A DNA stretch of 64,000 nt, from the NCBI GenBank assembly GCA_018806915.1, contig JAGKQI010000103.1, positions 806,001-870,000 of the forward strand, given 5' to 3'. The notes beneath the pieces were generated by a model. The model was not told where the DNA came from, ran no database searches, and worked only from the letters and a program-made list of their open reading frames with translations. The translations under genes and the position numbers were made by a program. The stretch is from Phytophthora colocasiae. Lineage: Eukaryota > Oomycota > Peronosporomycetes > Peronosporales > Peronosporaceae. This document shows positions 41,137 to 51,924 of the stretch, one piece after another. Within the stretch, counting starts at the first letter, position 1, and every line of letters starts with the position of its first letter.

Positions 41137-44088
41137 TTAATCGGAAAAGAACGGCACGGAAATCGTGAACTCGAGTGAAGGTGCGACCGGCATCTTGGCT
41201 GGGTTCTCAAATGCTGCCTCGTAGTACTCCCATAGCACTAGGACGTACTGCGATAGTGCGCGTTCAGCATACGCTCCCAACTCCCTGGGGAAGTATCGCA
41301 TAGCAGTTGCCAGCGCTCCATTCTCGACAATTTCACGGTGGTGCTTCGCTGGATCCATTTGCTCTGCGATCATCTTGAAATTCGCATCCAGTTTGCTCGC
41401 GATGGAAAGATCCACTGATAACTCTTCATCAACTAGACTGTCCCGAAACACAGCGTCTCCTCCGCTTCGAGTGCGTTTCAAGCGTGCACTGGCGTCCCAG
41501 TTCTTTAAGCGCTGGAGAGCTTTCTTGCCAACGGCAGCTTTCTTCGTCGGATCCATTTCACTGTCTGCAGTGGGACGCAACATCGCTTGGGCCAATTCAC
41601 TCAGATGGCTCAAGTAACTGAGCGCAGGTGACGCAGCTGATAGACTGGAGCCGTTGGACCTCGCTTGTGGGCCAACCTCAAAGAATGGAGTCTGCGCTAA
41701 CAGAATCCGGTCGGATGCACTGGGCAGATCTAACCGATTCGATGCCGACGTCTTAAACACAATCATGTAGCAAAAAATCTTCCGAATCTGCATAGAGTAA
41801 CGCAGGTGAGGAGAAGCCGCGCTAACACACAACAAATATGAGTGTGGCTTACCTCTTCGTTCCAATGCAGAAAGAAATGGAAGAAGTTCTCGCGCAGGAT
41901 CAGTTCCGCGACAAGCCGTTTGCGAGCAATGGTTGGCAACAAATCTGTCGAGTAGCCGCACAGTCAGTTAATCATCAGCGTATTGCAATGTTCCGAAAGA
42001 GAATTTGCTTACCGATGCAGTTGTAGATGCACGTGAGAACTTTCAGCAGAGTTTGCACGTGAGAAGACTGCAAGGCGCTGCGCATGCTGCTCAAAAAGTA
42101 GTCGCCGTCGAATGCTGCTCCCAGACAGTGACGGACGCGCCCACCAAACTTCGCAGAAGGCAATCCAGTCCCAACAGAAGCAGGCATTGCAGCCATCGAG
42201 GCAACCTCAAGCATCCGTTGCAATATACCAAACGAGTAGTTGACGTTCGTGGGGTCAAGGATGTTGGTGCTTTCCAGAATGACCTGCATCAGCACATTTA
42301 CCAGTGCCTCGTTCTTCAGCACCTCGCTGCCAGCATCAAGTACAGTGTCGATTTCCCGATCATTCCAGTAGTCTTCCCATGGATCGCTCGCCTTGCCTTC
42401 GATAATGGAAAGGATGCGATTCACAGAAGGCATGGACGAAGCACCCCCATTTGATCGTGCGCGCCGCTGGCACATTCGCTCAAAAACAGTCACGTACAAG
42501 CGCACCAGCGCAAAGTATCCGGGTATGCAATGCCACAGAATGCGTCCATCCGCGTAGCGGTGGTTGCACCAACTGCTCACATCACTCAGCACAGCAGCCA
42601 CGAAAGTTACTGCTGTAAGGTCATCTCTGCCCGGCGATTTCACCCTGTCGATAAAGAGGTTTAACCCAGTTTCAAGTTTGTCTTGACTTGTCACCGCCAG
42701 TTTCACGAACGCGTCATTTTGGAGCTTGTGGCCGATATACAGCAAAGGAAGCTGGTAAATGAAGGTCACTTCTTGTTCCTCGCCAACTCGGTTCATACCT
42801 TGCTGGAAAACTGCTTCAAGCGCAGCAGCGGTCGATTTGTTGCTGGAGCCTTTCTTCAGCATATCCTGTGGAATACCTGGTGTGCTGCTACCCTTTGTCG
42901 GCACTACCAGTCGATCTGTACCGCGGTTTGACTTGTACTCTGAAAATGACGAGAAAATCTCAAGCTGCAAGTCGACACCACTGATGCGATCCGGTCGGCA
43001 CTTGGATTCTGAAGAATCAAGCATACCACAAGTTAGTCAGCTACAGCAAACAGTTTTCTCACCAACTAGCAATACCACAGAGATCATTCCAGTGACGACG
43101 ATACTGCCGAGGACTGCGCAAGCTGCCAGCTATGCTTCCCCGATGAACTGGTCGTCGCCGCTTGGGCTTAGGAGGTGGAGCACCATTATGCACCCCGTCC
43201 AGATTCCCATTCGATCCATTGCTCGCTTTATTTTGTACTTCGCCCGCTCCTTCGAGCTTTTCCGTGCACTGGAGCACAGCTTCCAGTAGCTTGGGCGTAG
43301 CAAACGGGAAGCGGAAATACACGGCTGTGTAGATGTGCGCGACGAAGAATCGGTGTTCCTCAGCCATGAAACGAGCTTTACGGATCTTGACCGAGCAGAA
43401 GCGTACGCTTCGATCCAGTAAACGGATAAATCTCTTCGAAACCAGCGAGTCCAGATGCACCTGCTGTCCGTCTAGCGGATATCCTTCGATAAACTCCACC
43501 CGACGGCAGATATACACTGCTGCCTGCATGTACAGCGCACGACAGCGGTTGCGCACCGGCACATGATCTACCATGTCCATCAGATAGTCCCTACCATTGC
43601 AACAACGACAAATCAATCAAAGCAAGCTTAAAAAACTGCTTTCTTCGCCATTTCACGTACCACAAGTCCAACAGCACCGTTTGACCCACGTGAAGTGGCA
43701 ACATCTTGTTAAAGTACGAGTGGTAGGTGAGTTTGCGGTCTCCAGAAGCTCCGGCGCTGCCTCCGTTGGACGCCTCCGCCGCTGCAGCTGTACCAAAGTC
43801 CAAATAGAAGAAGAAGGGACGGCGCAGGAGGTCCAGCGCCTCCGCTAGCGCCATCATCTTCTTCTCTAGGCTCCATCCATTGAGCTCCGTCGAGCGGCCA
43901 GCGCCGTTAAGCACCATGGGCTGCGTAGGCCGCATGCTGCCATTACTGGAGATAGTAGGAGCCCCCGGAACAGCTGAGATCTCGCGGTTCTTGGCGATAT
44001 TCTTGAGCTGCTGGTGCAGTTGCGCATTGAAGACCAGTCGAGCCTTGTCCGGGTGGCCGGCGGTGCGGTACAGCGTCGCGTCGGCCAT
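41137..44088 (-). CDS. Large helical protein, possibly DUF1765/UPF0592-like
   Basis: Start ATG 44088, stop 41137, about five exons and roughly 940 aa. Junctions that keep frame: LLDLW|DYLMDMVDH near 43590-43660, NDLCG|ESKCRPDR near 43010-43075, CIYNCI|DLLPTIARKRL near 41965-42030, and HWNEE|IRKIFCYM near 41790-41850. The protein is mostly helical and soluble with glycine/serine-rich, asparagine-rich and proline/arginine-rich linkers (PPPKPKRRRPVHRG). The segment ENFFHFFLHWNEEIRKIFCY resembles the hallmark of fungal DUF1765 proteins, in which a similar FFLHW..E.R..F stretch follows a repeat-like helical region. That is a partial resemblance only. No catalytic motif or clear targeting signal is seen. 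Confidence 0.6.
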
Positions 44089-44972
44089 CGCTGGGAGGAA
44101 TCGAGGGGGTCGTCTGCTGAATGATACGTACTTCTGCGGAACGGATTTGAAGGGGTGCGTTTTTTATCTTGGTATTTGTATGCCTCGAAATTCCACCACC
44201 GACCCATTTTTGCAACGCAATATTTGAGTCACCGTAATTTGTCGAGTTTTAGTGCAAAACTTGGAGCAAGTGCTTTGCCGAGTGGTGGCGAGATGCTACA
44301 TGGATAACTCTTCGATGTTCTTCATTTGCCTTGCTGCTGCTGTGCAGCTTCCATCCAGGCCTGACAATCAACAGGTTACATGCAGTTGCCGCCATTTTTT
44401 GTGTCATTTCGCTGCTTGCTGAGCCGTTCCGGACTTCGGCAGCGTGAAGACAACCCGGATGATTTTTTAGGCGAAGTCACGCGCGAGCTGGCGATCCCAC
44501 CTCAAAGTTCGGGCGGGAGCTTCAAGGCGTTGCCATTCGTATGCGAAACCGAACCTTCACTACGGCGGGCAAGATTCAAGTTCATGGAAATGTATGGTAT
44601 CGCGTCCCATCTGGAGATGGCGGAATGGAACTGGCGAAGTTGAGCAAGATCGGTGCATTCCGCCCTATCGAACATGCAGTCTGTGACTAACGCCACCGAA
44701 ATGCTGAAGTTGTGCGAGCAAGCCCCCCCCCACCCGAACTTTATGGCAGGAACTCTTGACCGCCAGTGAAGACGAAGTGGCAAAAAAAGAATGCATAAAG
44801 GAGAAGAAAGTTTGTGTGGAAGTGTTCATCGTATTTTAAATAGGTCTATATAAGTTAGGAGTCTTGTCTTGCTTCTCTGTTGCGGGGGCCTAGCGATCGG
44901 CCCTGCTAAATAAGTGATCGCACGAGTCATTTGCGCGCTCGGAGCTTTCAACCGAAGCGTTTGACCGTGGAC
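44089..44972. other. Intergenic gap, 0.9 kb
   Basis: No supported gene. An 87-codon frame on the plus strand (44380-44643) has no recognisable motif and no splice partner. A homopolymer of nine C residues lies near 44706-44714. The left part is promoter space for the large helical protein; the right part is the 3' flank of the 215-aa gene. Confidence 0.45.
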
Positions 44973-45620
44973 TTACTCGTTCCAGAACTCTGAGAGGTTC
45001 TCCTGCGGAATCTTACGCGAGGCACGCAGCACGAGCATCTCTTCGCGCACAGGCTCCGACACCTCGTCGCATTTGCGGTCCATGTCGTCGGCAATAGCAA
45101 CGACCACTTCGTCACTGAAGCGCACAGTTCGTCGAGGCGCCGCGAGCTCCAGTTCCTGGATCTTTTCCACTAACACGTTGCGGCCGGCGTTCGCCTGCTG
45201 GATAACGACCTGTCTCCGCTGCTCGCTGACGCTTTCTGTGGCCTTCTCGATCTTCTCCAGCACGCTCATCGCGCGCTCCCAGTGGTTCTGCAGCATGAGC
45301 ATGAGCGCGTGCTGGCGCGAGGTCTGCAGGAACGTGAGCGCCTTGCGCACATTCTCGCATCCGGTGACACGGGGCCATTGCACAGCGACGTCCGTCACGG
45401 GAGTGGCGGCCACAATTTCCTCCTGCAGCGGCGCTATGGACGAACGCGGCGATGACTCGGTGTGGCGCTTGCACACCTTGAGCAGTGCCTCGCTCGTTGC
45501 TGACTCGCGGTTTGCGCCCAGATCCTCCACGCTGGCCGCCGTGGGGGCCGGCAGCGAAGGGCGCATGCGCTTAAGCAAGCGGCGCGATAGTTCCTGAACT
45601 TGCGCTACGCACGACGTCAT
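44973..45620 (-). CDS. Unknown 215-aa protein with a PP1-docking-like motif
   Basis: Single exon, 215 aa, start ATG 45620. The first third is basic and serine-rich. Residues about 85-160 are a helical coiled-coil-like region (LQTSRQHALMLMLQNHWERA, then EKIEKATESVSEQRRQ). Near residue 167 the sequence RTVRFSDEVVVAI fits the RVxF consensus used to dock on protein phosphatase 1, with the FSD context often seen in PP1 regulators. The remainder is acidic and helical. No enzyme domain. Coding bias (GC-rich third positions) resembles that of neighbouring genes, so I treat it as real. Confidence 0.65.
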   Translation of the reverse strand: MTSCVAQVQELSRRLLKRMRPSLPAPTAASVEDLGANRESATSEALLKVCKRHTESSPRSSIAPLQEEIVAATPVTDVAVQWPRVTGCENVRKALTFLQTSRQHALMLMLQNHWERAMSVLEKIEKATESVSEQRRQVVIQQANAGRNVLVEKIQELELAAPRRTVRFSDEVVVAIADDMDRKCDEVSEPVREEMLVLRASRKIPQENLSEFWNE

Positions 45621-47002
45621 TTGTCTTCCTGTGTCTGTAGTAGTAGAAGCCTATTGCAGTGGTCGCAAGTATAGGACGCTCGCGACTCGCAAGTGCTGGA
45701 GCGGACGTCAAATACAAAGTGCCATGGTTGGGAGAGACCGGCCGACCGCGGCTTTCGTTACGGCGACTCTCAGAGAGCAGTGGGCGGTGCACCTCTGCTC
45801 AGCCGGTCACGGCCGCCCGACCAAGTGGCCGGGTGCGGTTCGGGCAGCGTTTGTGGGGCTTGAGGCGACACCGCGACAAACTTGGAACGGCCGGCGCGCG
45901 CAGAGCCGCCCCGATTGCGGGCGTAAGACACGGGCCAGCGCGCAAGCGCGTTCTGCGGCGACATGCTGGGCTCAGCATGGTGTCGGGGAAAGCCGCAGGC
46001 ACTCACGCCGTGGTCGACGAGGTCCGCTACGCCGAGTAGCGCTGCCTGACCGAGTCAAAGAGCGGCATGTGGCTGCCAGGTGGTTGACGGTGACTGAGCT
46101 CCGAAGCTGCCAAGCGATAGATTGAGAACGCGCCGCATGCCACCCTTTTGATGGCTCGGCGCCAGCAGGCCAAGTCTCACGTGGCGCCAGCGTCAACGGT
46201 CACATTGAGCTAAGCCACACACGGGCAGCTCGTGCGAGCTGGGTAGTCGCAGGCGCCGCTCTTGAGCTTGTGGACGGGCGAGTCAAGAAACCGCAGGTCT
46301 CAGCGGCAGCGCCTGTGTACATCGCACTATCGCGGACGTACGGAGCCCGCCGGCTTGGTCATCTTCCGGCCGTGTGCATGTTTCCTGAAACATTGTTACG
46401 GTCGTCTACACCATCGCTGAAGCCGCGCAAGAAAATAGTTTGCTTGGACAGAACGCACCGAGCGGGTAACGCCCAAACAATCTCAGCGCAGTAAGCTTAC
46501 ATAACGGCTCCTTGCAACCGCACAGGGCCACTCGCATTGTCATCCGTTCGCTCCGAAGCCATATATCCACGTGGTGCCTACCGAACTCCACAAAATATTG
46601 CAGGAGGAATACGAGAAGTATTTTGCGGCGCCGTTCGCCCGGCCGTCACCAAGGTTTCGACACACCAGCTCAACTTGTTGGCAACAAGTTCCTGCCACAT
46701 GCCACAACACTGAAACCGCACGTGTGGGTGGTGCTCGCAGCTGGAGATTCCAGCAGAATCAGGTGGCTCCAGCGCGGATTACCCTGTTCGAAGCTGGCCA
46801 AAGGAATCACGGCAAGCAATCTATGCGAGCATCCAGTTGGCAGTGCCAACTTGGCAGCATCCCATATTGCATACCATGATGCCAAGTACAAAACTGTATT
46901 GACACCGGTACATAACTCGATAGCAAGTTCAGGAGGGAGACACTACCGGTAGGCAATACATGTACTAGTACTTGTCTAAGAAATCACCGGGATATTTTCG
47001 GA
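45621..47002. other. 1.4-kb gap with a GC-rich non-coding block
   Basis: From about 45720 to 46400 the sequence is visibly more GC-rich than other intergenic DNA and allows overlapping frames on both strands (up to 164 codons) that encode only arginine/alanine/glycine-rich peptides. This suggests a decayed repeat or transposon rather than a gene, but no terminal repeats or transposon motifs were found. A TACATGTA palindrome at 46957-46964 sits about 40 bp upstream of the acid phosphatase start. Confidence 0.4.
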
Positions 47003-49299
47003 ATGATTTTCCGAGTAATGGCTCGAAACCTCGCAGCTCTCCTGTTGCTCGGGGGTCTGGCGCCGCCCTCCTCCGCACTGTTGCATACACCCGAGTCGGG
47101 ATTGCGTCAGGTGAATTGTGAATCTAGTTGTGTATAGCGTCCGTCCATCAGTCTTATCGATCAATATCGACTTCAACCAGGTGATCGTGCTGTCCCGCCA
47201 TGGCGTACGCGGGCCCTACGGGTTGGGCACCGAATCTCCGTCCGAAGAGCTGCTCAAGCAGTATGTGCGCAACCCAAACCTTGATCTGCCGCTGAGTGGC
47301 AACGCGTGGGGCACGTCTGAGACTGAAGATCCGGAGGAGATTGTGTCCCCGAAGCTCACAAAGCACGGGTTCCAAGTCGTCAAGCGCATGGGCGAGGTGC
47401 GTGCAAAATTTACAATGGAACGTGCTGCGCGTGCGCTCGTTTCATGTGGACTGACCTACTTTTTACGGAAATTTCGTTCGAGTAGTACTTTCGCGATCAC
47501 CTCTACGAGGAATTTCTGAACGCCACATGCGAGGAAACCTTCGCGTACGCTGATAACAACCAGCGAGATAACGTATGTGTGTAGGTCGTCGATAAGTAGT
47601 GAAGCGATTTCGATCTAATTGTGTGTTTGCGAACAGTTGACGGCGATCGCGTTCTTGGGTGGGTTATATCCATCTTGCAAGGAGCTCGTACCGATCACCA
47701 AGGAAACGGAATTGCTGTTCGAACAGGGTCAAGATCCTACCGCGAACTGTCCCGTATGCTCGAAAGCTGGTGGGTAGTTTCATGTTTCAAAGACTACGAA
47801 ACGCTTGGACGATTGACGTCGTTGCTCAACCTGGACTTACCGGAGTTTTGTGAGATATAGTGTACGAAGGGATCACTGGAAGCAACGATACGACGTTTGT
47901 TCTGCAAGAAATCCGTGAGGAAGTTGAAGAAGTCAATGACCTTCTCCAGTGCTGCGCTCCATCAGTGTGCAACATCAAGGAGCACCCCGATGACGTGGAC
48001 TCATCCGAAAAATCTGCAACGTGCGATCTCTTTGGGATTCCGACTCAATGGAATGGAGCATTCTACCTACCTTGGAAAGACACACTTTCCAACGCCGACT
48101 ATTTCTCCGAATGGCTTTTACTGCAGAGCCTTAATAATATGAGTCTACCATCGCAGCTATCGTTCGAGAAAATCTTATCGCTGGCCAAGATCCACGAGGT
48201 TTGTTGCTTCAACTGATGTTGACTGTTTTCGATCTTTAACTCAATCGCTGTTGATTATGCAGACACACATGGATCTCATTACTAACGAGATCAACTCGGA
48301 AAGCTTTGGGGCAACACTACTTGCCCACATCACGGCGAGCTTCGAGCAAAACGTTATGCAAAAGCCGCTTCCTGTTGCAAAAGGCGAAGGGCCTCGCCTT
48401 TTGCAAGACCCGACGAATCGTCTTCTGTACTATGCTGCCCATGATATCAACTTGTTGTATGTTCGCAACCTTCTAAGGTATTGACAATTGTAACTACATC
48501 CTAGATCAATGCTGTAATGATAAATGCTATATGTTTACAGGTTGCAGTGGCATACGAAGGGGTGGCACCCACATCAGCCTGTACCTGGAAGCATGCTAGT
48601 GTTCGAATTGCACGCCACATCAGCAAAAGATGCGCAAAATTATCCCAGAATGTCGGAGTCTCGGAACCTGAAGTTGGCAGAAACAAATACGACGCGTGTG
48701 TCATCATGGCACGCTGATGGTATTGGCTTTGACGATGAAAGTCGGTTTTACGTGAAGCTTTACTTTGTAGCAGCTTCTCCTGAGCAGATTCGCGGTGGCG
48801 ACGAATTGTCCCCAGAAAATGTGAGTTTGTGTTGCGCTTTCCTCGCTGCATTCGCTACTCACCTATATTTTTGGTTGCATGCATGAAACAGCCTCCTGAT
48901 CGAGTTCAAGTGACGATCCCATCTTGTTCAGAAGAGGTAGATATCGGCAACGGAGCTACAGATGTACGTTGTCCGTTTTCAACGTTCAAGAAGTTGATCG
49001 GCAGGACTCTGAAACACGTGTGCGTCGCGGAAACACTGCGTCCGTTCGTTGACTCGCTAGCTCGCACGAAGGTCAGTAGCTCCTCATCTACGATGAACAT
49101 TCTAATGGATCAAGTACAAGATGTTGAAGCCAGCACTGTGGAGTCACCGAAAGCTGTGACTGCATTCGAGACTGTGCTTTGGGCAGTGTTTGGTATCTTG
49201 ATCCTCTGCTTCATTGTGCTTTTGATTCGTCATACCGTCAAACGCCGTATGGAGCGCCAGAAGTATGGATCCATCCCGATGCAGATGAATAACCGTTGA
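47003..49299 (+). CDS. Membrane-anchored histidine acid phosphatase
   Basis: About eight exons and roughly 590 aa. Two in-frame ATGs (47003, 47018) precede a signal peptide (MARNLAALLLLGGLAPPSSA). Exon 2 carries the catalytic motif VIVLSRHGVRGPYGLG; the histidine is the phosphate acceptor in this family. The proton-donor HD motif is RLLYYAAHDINLLYVRN in exon 6. Cysteines in the middle exons (ATCEETF, NCPVCS, LLQCCAPSVCN, SATCDLF) suggest disulfides of a secreted ectodomain. A single span near the C-terminus (TVLWAVFGILILCFIVLLIR) with a basic cytosolic tail gives a type I membrane topology like lysosomal acid phosphatase. It hydrolyses phosphomonoesters, probably in an acidic or extracellular compartment. 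The exact exon near 47640-47770 is the least certain. Confidence 0.85.
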
Positions 49300-49413
49300 A
49301 CTACGCTGAGCTGGGCTAGTGGTTTGTACATACTACAGTAGTAGTGAAGATCTCGTTCAGCAAATACATGCATTTCAATTCGTACGCATGTTGTTAGTGT
49401 GCAACCCGCTGTT

Positions 49414-50877
49414 CTAGCTGCAAATATTAACGCTAAAGTGTTTGCCGGCATTGTCGATAGTGGTTTTGATAGCTTGGTATGTCATGAGCAATGTACCGAT
49501 CGATACGGACGCACTAATGCAAAGGATGATGATGGATTGACGACCAGTACGTCGAACGAAACCCAGGATAACAATTTGCGAGGCTGAAGTCACCACAAAT
49601 GCCACTGCACACAGCAGCAAAGCCCAGTCCCATGCGATCATGTTGAACACAGCAAACTTCGCTGTAGCGGCGGCAGATGAATACAGAATCATTAGTGCCA
49701 TCGTCGACGAAGCAACTTCTGGCACTATGCCCAACTCGATCATGATCGGGCCTGTAATGATACCACCACCAACACCAAACATACCCGCAACAATACCAGC
49801 AATAGCACAACCCACAGGGAAATACACCACCGTCTTCTTCGTCCACTGAATGTCACCGTCCACGTACTGGTAATTCACTGCAGTTTTGCGGAGGTACACC
49901 TTGTGTAGGTAGTGTGAAGTAAGGACGACGAATACAGCAACCCACGGAATCTCGATGAGCAGGATGACCCAGTAGGCAACACCTCCGCAGTCCACGGATG
50001 CGTCGCCGATACTAGCTGCCACAACACCGAGGTAGCAGATCATGATAGCAATGTGAGGCCCCCAGGCAAAGTGACGTTCCTTCTCCAAAAGCTGAGTAAG
50101 CTCTCCGTTTGCACTCCCTTCGTTAGCTTCTACAGACTTGTAGATAAAAGCTTCTCTGAATGTAGATCGCGAGACAGTGAGATGCTTTTCCTCCATGACG
50201 TCATCGTTACCGGCAGTTTGCGGGGTTACGGCTTGGATGTACACGCTTGGGCTACCCGGCATGTCAGCCTTTGACTCTCCTTCATCCTCTGCTGCCTTCC
50301 TGTCGGCTGCTTCTTTCTTGAATAAACGAAATCCACGCAGTGTCATCCGCACGTCACTAATACCGAGTACTACAACGAACAGTAATGACACGATGTAGCT
50401 TGGGATCAGTTTATTGATCACTGCGCCTAAGACAGTTCCACCGATCACGACGGGGATCATGCCCAACGCCAGCTCTGGATCGATTAATGGCCGATCTGTC
50501 ATCGGATGACGCTTGTTCATGTTGAACCAAGTGTTCGCCACAGCACCGCCGAGGATGGCGACATTGGAAATTGGTGTTGCGCGTTTGATGTCGAAACTCA
50601 TGATGAGCACCATAGCTGGGACCAGGATAACACCGCCACCAATGCCACCAGCAGAGGACACGGCGAGACCAACGATCATGAACACAATGGCAAGCACGTC
50701 GTAAGTGTTAATTTCGGACAGGTTTGGGATACCGTCGTCTTCACTGCTTGTGTCGCTGGCCGCGGAGGTGGGAAGGGTCATTGCGAGAGCCAGCAGTACG
50801 CAAAGCAAAAATGAGCTGATGCGTTTGACTGTTGTCGAAGTAGTGTCCATTGATTCAACTTGTTGTGGAGGTCGCAA
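49414..50877 (-). CDS. TauE/SafE-family anion transporter, copy A
   Basis: Single exon, 487 aa; a start at 50850 (MDTTSTTVKR) is equally good. A cleavable signal-like segment (SSFLLCVLLALAMTLPTSAA) precedes two homologous TauE/SafE halves. The first half carries SSAGGIGGGVILVPAMVLI and the second FGVGGGIITGPIMIELGIVP, the paired glycine-rich motifs of the family. About 9-10 membrane spans flank an acidic cytosolic loop near residues 195-260. Bacterial and plant members are linked to export of sulfite and organosulfonates; the substrate here is unknown. It is the inverted partner of copy B. Over 179 nt the two copies are identical in DNA, whereas their first halves differ at many silent sites. 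Confidence 0.88.
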   Translation of the reverse strand: MRPPQQVESMDTTSTTVKRISSFLLCVLLALAMTLPTSAASDTSSEDDGIPNLSEINTYDVLAIVFMIVGLAVSSAGGIGGGVILVPAMVLIMSFDIKRATPISNVAILGGAVANTWFNMNKRHPMTDRPLIDPELALGMIPVVIGGTVLGAVINKLIPSYIVSLLFVVVLGISDVRMTLRGFRLFKKEAADRKAAEDEGESKADMPGSPSVYIQAVTPQTAGNDDVMEEKHLTVSRSTFREAFIYKSVEANEGSANGELTQLLEKERHFAWGPHIAIMICYLGVVAASIGDASVDCGGVAYWVILLIEIPWVAVFVVLTSHYLHKVYLRKTAVNYQYVDGDIQWTKKTVVYFPVGCAIAGIVAGMFGVGGGIITGPIMIELGIVPEVASSTMALMILYSSAAATAKFAVFNMIAWDWALLLCAVAFVVTSASQIVILGFVRRTGRQSIIILCISASVSIGTLLMTYQAIKTTIDNAGKHFSVNICS

Positions 50878-51924
50878 ATAAGGAAGTGAGCGAGGAAGTG
50901 CATCAATGCTAACAAGAGTTCAAAAGAGATGACTCGGATGAGTGTGCTTGCCGTACAATGTTGCAGTCAAAAGATTTCGGTATTTATGGTGAACACTTTG
51001 CATCATGAAAGCGCTGCAGCATAATGGAAACCAATCTATTACACTAACGAGACGAGTGAACTTCACTCACAAACTGGTCCAATTCAACTTGAACATGACA
51101 TATCATGCTGGACCGCCTGGCTCAGTATCGATAGCCACAGCTTGCACACTATTCATGCACCAGACCTAAAGCAGAATGCTGCTATTGCAGAAACTCCGTC
51201 GAACATCGTCGGATGTAATTTTGCTGCTTGTAATTGCTTCAGCAACAACATGTATTATATATAATTTTAATAATCTTAGTACTCTACAGTATCCATCAAT
51301 TGCCTTGATCGTCTGCCATATTGCCGGCATTGACGCTGTCCTAACTACCGGTTCTCGTTTCACAAAGTCGGGTACAGGATTGTGAACTGTGGACCCCTGA
51401 GCGTGTATACCTGCATGCAAATGAGGGCAGGTCTCCTGATGCCATCGGAGCGCTTACACCAAATGAATCTTGCAAACTACGGAAGGCATGTTCGATACAG
51501 ATTGGCCAAAGCTGGAGTGCATCAAACGGCGACTGCGAATGCTGGTATGTATTAACTGCCGTGCATCCTATCCAAGAAGAGAAAGGCAACGCATGAGACG
51601 GTAAAGCAGCAAGCTCCCGCCAGTCGAGCCGCCAGTGGCAAACTGCCACCGTCTCCGCTCGTCGACTAGAATCGTGTAACGCGCACACGTCACGCGAATC
51701 GCGTATGTACCGCAACGCGTCCGTTTTATATGCACTCCTTTTCCGTGAGTGATGGTCATTAAAACTTCAGTTAGTACTACTATACTCATAAACATTGCCA
51801 TCTTTATCAACTCAAGTAAAAATTCATGTACAGGAAAGTTTCCGAGTGGTAGCTGCTCAAACCGTCCCAGATGTGCAGCATGCACTCTTGTCACTTCGGA
51901 ATTCGCGGCAGGCATCGCACAGTC
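50878..51924. other. Shared divergent promoter region between TauE/SafE copies A and B
   Basis: 1.0 kb without a supported gene. Short frames here (up to 127 codons) have no motif. The sequence does not show an obvious inverted repeat extending from the two coding regions, so the duplication did not preserve matching promoters. AT-rich around 51240-51290 (TATTATATATAATTTTAATAA). Confidence 0.45.

Noticed and set aside
44380..44643. 87-codon plus-strand frame in the 44.1-45.0 kb gap
   Set aside because: Short, without recognisable domain or splice context; treated as chance.
45631..46125. Plus-strand open frame of 164 codons
   Set aside because: It lies in a GC-rich block with equally long frames on other strands and encodes arginine/alanine-rich low-complexity sequence with no motif, promoter or splice signals.
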